DNA of 64,000 nt from assembly GCA_045128635.1 (NCBI GenBank), contig JBGVRS010000171.1, positions 28,529 through 92,528 of the forward strand, in the 5' to 3' direction. The notes beneath the pieces were generated by a model. It saw nothing but the letters and a program-made list of their open reading frames with translations, had not been told where the DNA came from and did no database searches. Source of the stretch: HGM12587 sp045128635. GTDB taxonomy: Bacteria > Bacillota > Clostridia > Lachnospirales > Lachnospiraceae. Shown piece after piece: positions 60,422 through 64,000 of the stretch (position 1 is the first letter of the stretch; every line of letters begins with the position of its first letter). A program made the position numbers and the translations under genes.

Positions 60422-61108
60422 ATGACCAAAAACTTTACCTATACAGATGTTCAACATGCCTATCAAGAAAACGTCTCTGCACAAAAAATCTATTTAGAAA
60501 ATTTGGATAGCAATGATTCTGAAACTTTGAAACTTGCGTATAATCATTTCAAATGGACAGCCTTAAAAACCAATTTGATTGTTAACGAAAATAATTTCAA
60601 AATTCCCTATAATGCTTTGCCAAACAAGTTTAGTATGCAATCCTATAATTGGCTTTTACCTGAAAAGAAAAATATTTTTGAGAAATATTACAAATATAAT
60701 CCAGCTACAAATTATTTTGTAATAAATACAAAGAAAAACTCCATCCCCTATGATGATTTCAATTTACTAATGCACTCATTAGTTTTAACTCGAAAAGCTG
60801 TTGTTTGGGTTGAATTCGGCGTTAACATTGGTGCCGAATTCGGAGGTCGGCATCCCGCTATTATCTTAAAAAATTTAGATGATAGTTTTATAGTTCTCCC
60901 ATTATCTTCGCAAGAACCAAGCAATGATAAATTTTCTGTAAAAATCAATTCTGTGCATGGTTTTCCAACCTTAACCAGATGGGCAAATGTTACAAGAATC
61001 CGGGAAATAGACATTTCAAGAATTGATTTTTCGCATACTATTGGAAATGTAAATTCAACAATCATGAAAAATATTTCTGATAAAATGCATTCTTGCGGAA
61101 TCATATAA
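60422..61108 (+). CDS. PemK/MazF-like toxin with long N-terminal extension
   Basis: 228 residues from the ATG at 60422. The last 105 resemble PemK/MazF: VVWVEFGVNIGAEFGGRHPAIIL (R143, P145), a beta strand FIVLPLSSQ (S162/S163), and RWANVTRIREIDISRI. These positions match the residues MazF uses to cut RNA. The first 120 residues are a helical domain I do not recognise. Classical MazF is about 110 residues, so this is an extended form. AAAGGG lies before the ATG. Neighbouring XRE gene suggests a toxin-antitoxin pair. Confidence 0.75.
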   Translation: MTKNFTYTDVQHAYQENVSAQKIYLENLDSNDSETLKLAYNHFKWTALKTNLIVNENNFKIPYNALPNKFSMQSYNWLLPEKKNIFEKYYKYNPATNYFVINTKKNSIPYDDFNLLMHSLVLTRKAVVWVEFGVNIGAEFGGRHPAIILKNLDDSFIVLPLSSQEPSNDKFSVKINSVHGFPTLTRWANVTRIREIDISRIDFSHTIGNVNSTIMKNISDKMHSCGII

Positions 61109-61114
61109 AACATA

Positions 61115-61144
61115 TTGACACTTCTGTAAAAAACATGATATTAT
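61115..61144 (+). promoter_or_regulatory. Strong promoter with no gene behind it
   Basis: TTGACA, 18-base spacer, TATTAT, directly after the PemK-like stop codon. Confidence 0.65.
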
Positions 61145-61150
61145 CTACTT

Positions 61151-61217
61151 GTAAATTCAGGAGCAATCCTATTCAAATTAGTAAAGTAGAAGTCGCCATT
61201 TATGACGACTTCTTTTC
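61151..61217 (+). ncRNA. Candidate small RNA, about 65 bases
   Basis: From the promoter at 61115-61144 a short transcript would run to a hairpin AGAAGTCG...CGACTTCT (61188-61213) followed by TTTC. It contains a small hairpin AGGAGCAATCCT and no ribosome-site/ORF of useful length. It ends against the converging S1 gene. It may instead be only a terminator with a chance promoter. Confidence 0.45.
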
Positions 61218-61222
61218 GTATT

Positions 61223-62134
61223 CTATAATTTAAATTTTGCCAATAATGATCCTAACGAAGTGGTCACTTCTTCTGTTTCCGGAATCTCAAATACTTCTTC
61301 TTCGATTTCTTTTGCAGCTACGTCTTCCAATGCTTTCATGCTAAGGCTTAATTTACCATCTTTAATTTCTGTAATCTTTACCTTTACCGTCTGCCCCTCT
61401 TTGAGTACAACACCTGGATGCTTGATTCTGTTATTGCAGATCTGCGAAATGTGTAAAAGGCCTGATAATCCATTACCTAAATTTACAAATGCTCCATATG
61501 GCTTCAATGTCTCTACGATACCTTCTGTCACAAGACCAACTTCCACATTGGAAATCTTTTTCGCACGTTCTTCATCTGCTGCTTCTTTTAATATTTCTCG
61601 TGCAGAAAGCACAAGACGTTTATTTTCTACATCTACGTTGATCACTCGAACTTCCAGAGTCTGATGTAAATAGTTTTCCAGTTCTGCGTCTTCCACGTAT
61701 TCCAAAGAAATTTTGGATGCTGGAATAAAACCTCTCACTCCTTCAAGGAACGCCACAACTCCGCCCTTTGTCACATCAGTTACTTTTACAGTCACATTTT
61801 CCTGACTTTCCATAAGATTCTTTAATTTATCCCATGCAAGGACTGCTGAAGCTTCTTTCATGGACATGAGGATATGCCCTGCTCCATCATCCCTTTTGAT
61901 AACCGTTGCCGAAACAACCTGCCCCAGTTCTATGTCATTTTTAACAGAAAATGCAGGATCATCTGTAATATCTTCTAATCGCACGATACCATCGGTGTAG
62001 TAACCCAAATCCAGCGTGATTTCTGTTTCACTAATTCCGATGACAGTTCCTTCCATAATGTCTCCAGCATTGATTTTTCTAAAAGATGCCTCTAATTCAG
62101 CAGAATAATCCGCCATTGTTTTCATTTCTTCCAT
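61223..62134 (-). CDS. S1 RNA-binding domain protein (RpsA-like)
   Basis: 303 residues with three S1 domains: about 22-92 (GDIMEGTVIGISETEITLDLGYYTDGIV), 110-177 (GGVVAFLEGVRGFIPASKIS), and 195-265 (GLVTEGIVETLKPYGAFVNLGNGLSGLLHISQI), then an acidic tail. Full ribosomal S1 has four to six such domains. Short S1 proteins of this kind occur in low-GC bacteria as mRNA-binding factors. GGAG lies before the ATG. A broken copy of part of this gene lies at 59.8 kb. Confidence 0.88.
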   Translation of the reverse strand: MEEMKTMADYSAELEASFRKINAGDIMEGTVIGISETEITLDLGYYTDGIVRLEDITDDPAFSVKNDIELGQVVSATVIKRDDGAGHILMSMKEASAVLAWDKLKNLMESQENVTVKVTDVTKGGVVAFLEGVRGFIPASKISLEYVEDAELENYLHQTLEVRVINVDVENKRLVLSAREILKEAADEERAKKISNVEVGLVTEGIVETLKPYGAFVNLGNGLSGLLHISQICNNRIKHPGVVLKEGQTVKVKITEIKDGKLSLSMKALEDVAAKEIEEEVFEIPETEEVTTSLGSLLAKFKL

Positions 62135-62228
62135 AATGTTCTCCAGTCTCTTTAGCTCGTTATATAAGCATTTTTCTTACAAAATATAGTATCACGAATC
62201 ATATTTACTTGCAAAGCAGAACGCAAAA

Positions 62229-62256
62229 AAGGGCTCTCCCATATGGGAAAGCCCTA
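62229..62256 (-). terminator. Terminator of the tuf 3' end
   Basis: AGGGCTCTCCCATATGGGAAAGCCCT forms a nearly perfect stem followed on the minus strand by TTTTTTGCG. It lies about 30 bases after the tuf stop codon and before the S1 gene. Confidence 0.85.
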
Positions 62257-62284
62257 AAAATTTTGAATAAATTCTTAATTAAAA

Positions 62285-62338
62285 TTATTCGATGATTGTA
62301 GCAACACGGCCTGAACCTACAGTACGTCCACCTTCACG
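62285..62338 (-). pseudogene. tuf: Isolated 3' end of an elongation factor Tu gene
   Basis: Seventeen codons and a stop, REGGRTVGSGRVATIIE, equal the EF-Tu C-terminus exactly in style. Immediately upstream (minus-strand sense) the reading frame continues into unrelated sequence (GILD), so the rest of tuf is missing. Its native terminator remains behind it. This marks a recombination or insertion junction near 62340. Confidence 0.85.
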
Positions 62339-62350
62339 GTCCAAAATGCC

Positions 62351-62378
62351 TGTTTTTCAGTGTTTTTCTTATGTTTTT
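62351..62378. repeat. Three TGTTTTT direct repeats beside the tuf junction
   Basis: TGTTTTT at 62351, 62361 and 62372, 10-11 bases apart, starting about ten bases from the junction. They could be arm-type integrase sites of a lost element, though no integrase is in the window. Confidence 0.4.
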
Positions 62379-62479
62379 AATGTATTTTCTGTCGTTTTTT
62401 TGCTACAAATGCACCTTTTATTTTTCGTTTTTCAACTAACAAGATCAAAACAAGATCAATGCTCTTTATTCTCCACCGG

Positions 62480-62875
62480 CTATTTCACCTGACTCATGTA
62501 CTCTTGCACTGCTGATACAAATTCCTTTGCTTTTTCAAGCTGCTTTTCAGCTTCGTCTTTAGATGCAATATAAAAATCATCATAATCGGATTTTTCTCTG
62601 AGATAAGATGATTCTTTTATTATCTTAGCCATACCTCTATCAATGATTTCTGTTTTCAAAAATGTTTGTGTAAAGAATGCAATCACACCCGAGTGTTTTG
62701 AGGAATCATATCCTTCCAAACTATTTGCTGCTCTCATTGCATGAAAAATTGCATAGTAAGAACGATTCAGCGAAGTTCTATATTGCTTTACACCCAGATT
62801 ATCTTCAGAGGCTGTCAGCATTTCTTTTGCTCTTTCCAAACGATAATTTGCAAGCTCTTTTATGCTGCCTTCCAC
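62480..62875 (-). CDS. hepT: HEPN-domain toxin, HepT-like
   Basis: 131 residues, all-helical HEPN fold. The RNase motif is R38-x6-H45 (RSYYAIFHAM). It overlaps the end of the MntA-like gene by 16 bases. HepT toxins cut RNA, or are neutralised by AMP addition from the partner MntA. It is followed by about 140 bases and then the tuf junction. Confidence 0.85.
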   Translation of the reverse strand: MEGSIKELANYRLERAKEMLTASEDNLGVKQYRTSLNRSYYAIFHAMRAANSLEGYDSSKHSGVIAFFTQTFLKTEIIDRGMAKIIKESSYLREKSDYDDFYIASKDEAEKQLEKAKEFVSAVQEYMSQVK

Positions 62876-63189
62876 AGAACAACACCTTCTTCCCTTATAT
62901 TCTTATAAAACGGAAGAACATTTCCCCACTTATCCATCTGTGACTTTTCAATATCCACAATCGAAAATACCCTGTTATATTTCATGTCCATTTCAGAATT
63001 CCATTCAATAAAACGTTCTCTAATCGCAGAAGCCTGAGCCACATCAAGGATAATCGCTATATCAATATCACTTTCCGCTGTTTCTTCTCTTCTTGCCACA
63101 GAACCATATAAAATAATCTGCGAAACATTCTGATCAAATATTTCACGTAATCCACTAATCAAATCACGAATCATTTCTTCATTAAGCAT
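62860..63189 (-). CDS. mntA: MNT-domain nucleotidyltransferase antitoxin, MntA-like
   Basis: 109 residues. The minimal nucleotidyltransferase motif is GS(x10)DxD: G29-S30, then D41 and D43 in ESDIDIAII. MntA proteins add AMP to HepT tyrosines, silencing the toxin. The gene precedes hepT with overlap; GGAGG lies before its ATG. Confidence 0.87.
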   Translation of the reverse strand: MLNEEMIRDLISGLREIFDQNVSQIILYGSVARREETAESDIDIAIILDVAQASAIRERFIEWNSEMDMKYNRVFSIVDIEKSQMDKWGNVLPFYKNIREEGVVLWKAA

Positions 63190-63370
63190 ATATGTTCCTC
63201 CCTTCTTCCATACTTTTCTCTATTATTATAGTATCATAGTAACTCTTATTATTCAAGAAACCTGTCAGTCCAGGATTGCGTAAATTTACTGTCGGAAAAA
63301 GATAGGCAGATTGCACCTATGATGTGTTTAAGATTTGTTCTGCTTATACTTTATTCTGTTTTATTATTTT

Positions 63371-64000
63371 TTACAACCCATAAATATGATCTTTGAAGTT
63401 TGCAATCTTCTTAACCTTTGGATATGGAATGCTATAAATTGGCATATTTGCCAGGTTTCCTAATGTACGTCTTCTTTTTCCTTCTTCACGTAACATTGCC
63501 TCACAGCTTAAAACATCTTCTTCGCATCCTGCTGCAACCGGCAGAATTTCTTTTTGATAACGCACTAACTCAAGCATATCCCCACCATTGTAGTAATACG
63601 CTCTCAATTCTGCCATTTTTGACATGCCTTTTATACTCCACCCCATAGGACGGGAACTCATTCGACTGGATAATATATGGCTTACATGACCCTCTGCACT
63701 ACATCCCTTGATTCCTTCTTTATGCTTCAAACGCAATCCGGCTGCTGTCCAGTTTTCTAAAATATAATCGCTGTTTTCTTTGATACGTTTAAGTCCACTC
63801 TCATCTTTCAAACAGCCTTCCAGCCTGCTTACAATCTCTTTAAAATCTTCTTTTGTTTTATTTCTGATTGCTGTATATATTTCTCTTTTTGCATCTTCAA
63901 TACTGTCTTCCATATGACTGGTCAGTTTTGTAATCGCTTTTTCAAGATGAAACTCATCTAAAACATAGGTTATTCCTGCAATTCTGTTTTTTCCTGACTT
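63371..64000 (-). mobile_element. ISLre2/UPF0236-type transposase, 5' end beyond window
   Basis: 209 codons are visible and the frame continues past the right edge. Key strings are VLDEFHLEKAITK, KGCSAEGHVSHILSSRMSSRPMGWS and KMAELRAYYYNGGDML, typical of the UPF0236/ISLre2 transposase C-terminus. The C-terminus is intact. The IS end is probably in the 180 bases between this gene and mntA, but I could not fix the inverted repeat without the other end. It marks this region as mobile. Confidence 0.85.

Larger units (their letters stand above)
62135..62479. other. Intergenic region between the S1 gene and hepT
   Basis: 345 bases: S1 promoter zone, tuf terminator, tuf 3' fragment, junction near 62340, three TGTTTTT repeats, and an 11-bp tandem repeat AACAAGATCAA (about 62436-62458). 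No intact gene. Confidence 0.6.

Noticed and set aside
60422..61217. Type III (ToxN/ToxI-like) toxin-RNA system
   Set aside because: No tandem-repeat RNA upstream of the toxin, and the protein does not start like ToxN/AbiQ; an XRE partner is present instead. The RNA downstream is reported separately.

Overview
The window looks like a chromosomal segment of a low-GC, Gram-positive, anaerobic clostridium, most likely a gut Lachnospiraceae-type organism. This rests on strong AGGAGG ribosome binding sites, lipobox lipoproteins, an Rnf-type locus, a rplM-rpsI cluster behind ecfA1-ecfA2-ecfT-truA, class II galT, and PTS and ABC sugar uptake with RpiR and LacI regulators. No rRNA, tRNA or CRISPR array was recognised. 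The species cannot be named from the sequence alone.

Layout. 1-3.7 kb: a YhaO/YhaN-like nuclease-ATPase pair (yhaN runs off the left edge) and asnS. 3.8-4.4 kb: queT behind a candidate preQ1-I riboswitch. 4.4-11.8 kb: one eight-gene leftward unit with a single clear promoter (about 11.77 kb) and one terminator (about 4.4 kb). It encodes a NusG-II domain protein, a Gx transporter, a four-repeat lipoprotein, ApbE, RnfC, RnfD, RnfG and a cysteine-containing membrane protein. RnfA, RnfB and RnfE are absent. 11.8-16.9 kb: galKET with divergent galR. 17-25.6 kb: HAD phosphatase, lipid kinase, tyrS, FliB-like methylase, glyoxalase-fold protein, AAA/DUF4143 ATPase with a 32-bp-period repeat array in its promoter, cutC, plsY and a CmpB-like membrane protein. 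25.8-29.5 kb: P-type cation ATPase and a double Nudix protein. 29.6-32.8 kb: a protease-less FtsH-like ATPase, two DUF2975 proteins around a small XRE regulator, and hicB with a decayed hicA. 32.9-40.8 kb: AlaX, YkgJ-like protein, aspS, and an operon of HAD, methyltransferase and a ribosome-protection GTPase fused to a YacP/Rae1-type NYN nuclease domain. 40.9-45.7 kb: lipoprotein, YitT and a sugar ABC operon. 46-50.3 kb: ribosomal proteins S9 and L13, TruA and the ECF energising module. 50.4-53.9 kb: alcohol dehydrogenase, a Lys/Ala-rich protein overlapping an orphan ParA, GNAT and cyclophilin. 53.9-59.5 kb: MATE exporter and a ManNAc/GlcNAc-type PTS operon with nanE and an RpiR regulator.

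59.5-64 kb is visibly accessory. It holds an XRE plus PemK/MazF-like pair, a promoter-terminator unit that may be a small RNA, a short degenerate copy of the neighbouring S1-domain gene, an isolated 3' end of tuf that looks like a recombination or attachment junction, a HepT/MntA toxin-antitoxin pair, and an ISLre2-type transposase cut by the right edge.

The strongest leads are the RnfCDG-ApbE locus with its repeat lipoprotein, the GTPase-NYN fusion, the FtsH-like/DUF2975 cluster, and the accessory junction at the right end. All functional statements are from motif reading; no database search was run.
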